A stretch of 40,077 nucleotides of DNA from Rozella allomycis CSF55 (taxonomy: Eukaryota; Rozellomycota): contig KE560700.1 in NCBI GenBank assembly GCA_000442015.1, forward strand, positions 1 to 40,077, in the 5' to 3' direction. The notes beneath the pieces are model-generated. The model searched no databases. It had not been told where the DNA came from and saw nothing but the letters and a program-made list of their open reading frames with translations. Position numbers and translations under genes: made by a program. Shown piece by piece: positions 39,943 to 40,077 of the stretch (positions within the stretch are counted from its first letter, which is position 1; each line of letters opens with the position of its first letter).

Positions 39943-40077
39943 TTATCAATAAATTTAAAATTTAAAATAAAATTTTTTCATACAAAACATCTGTTAACTG
40001 TTTTCTATCTGATCATTTTTTCACATTGTGACTCGCCTAAAATACAAGTCTCGCAGTGCTCGTTAAATCGGACGGGG
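39897..40077. repeat. Diverged direct repeat with conserved 22-base core
   Basis: Two copies about 144 bases apart share the perfect core TGCTCGTTAAATCGGACGGG, extended left as ACAAGTC(A/T)CGCA(T/G). The second copy runs off the window end. The core is distinctly GC-richer than its AT-rich surroundings. Only two copies are visible, so class and full unit length cannot be determined. Confidence 0.65.

Noticed and set aside
1-40077. CRISPR array, operon or prokaryotic origin
   Set aside because: No regularly spaced repeats were found, and the introns, H4, SNAPC1, CCT8 and flagellar genes show nuclear eukaryotic DNA.

Overview
This is an AT-rich, very gene-dense eukaryotic window holding about 27 recognisable genes in 40 kb. 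Most genes are split by tiny introns: roughly eighty junctions could be placed, nearly all 25-32 nt long and more than 40% exactly 26 nt. A velvet-domain regulator (8559-9662) points to a fungus. The flagellar and basal-body genes (CFAP410, DRC2, a CCDC42/CFAP73-type protein, a CEP95-like protein) point to a zoosporic, early-diverging one. Together with a Crinkler-like fragment and a metazoan-like SNAPc subunit, this best fits a Cryptomycota/Rozella-type or related chytrid-grade genome. That placement is inference; no database could be searched.

Layout. 1-2.0 kb: decayed hAT transposase, minus strand. 2.2-3.1: RRM protein of the Vip1 type. 3.2-8.1: three minus-strand housekeeping genes, POLE2, zuotin/DNAJC2 with two SANT domains, and NOB1. 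8.5-11.4: three plus-strand genes, velvet, CFAP410 and a double-homeodomain protein. 11.5-14.1: CLC chloride transporter. 14.3-18.0: BDP1, a CMGC kinase and a SNAPC1-like protein; two of these three are RNA polymerase III/snRNA transcription factors. 18.1-21.3: calcineurin-like phosphoesterase, splicing factor MFAP1 and histone H4. 21.3-24.5: a gene-poor island bounded by a decayed duplication of the H4-3'/nucleotidase-3' junction, carrying a 304-bp inverted-repeat element and broken ORFs. 24.6-26.6: MET22-type 3'(2'),5'-bisphosphate nucleotidase, a mitochondrial CCDC90/MCUR1-like protein and a tRNA-Thr. 26.7-34.9: DRC2, CCDC42-like, meiotic MND1, an orphan basic protein, PET100-like, ALB1-like, two coiled-coil proteins and parvulin PIN4. 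35.0-38.1: CCT8, scrambled by N-marked joins, an inverted copy and an inserted Crinkler-like C-terminal fragment. 38.1-39.7: CEP95-like gene. 39.7-40.1: a short ORF and a diverged repeat.

The genes form no single pathway. They cover DNA replication (POLE2), chromatin (H4), Pol III transcription (BDP1, SNAPC1, tRNA), splicing (MFAP1), ribosome assembly and co-translational folding (NOB1, DNAJC2, ALB1, PIN4, CCT8), mitochondrial respiration (PET100), sulfate/PAP salvage (MET22), meiosis (MND1) and the flagellum. The most distinctive feature of the window is its intron population: an almost fixed length, a sharp floor near 25-26 nt, and frequent AAG acceptors.

Several anomalies look technical rather than biological. 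Six single Ns occur, and two of them sit between near-identical ~105-115-bp tandem copies, as expected if overlapping contig ends were joined without merging. Single-base frame breaks in PIN4 and the CEP95-like gene lie in homopolymers.
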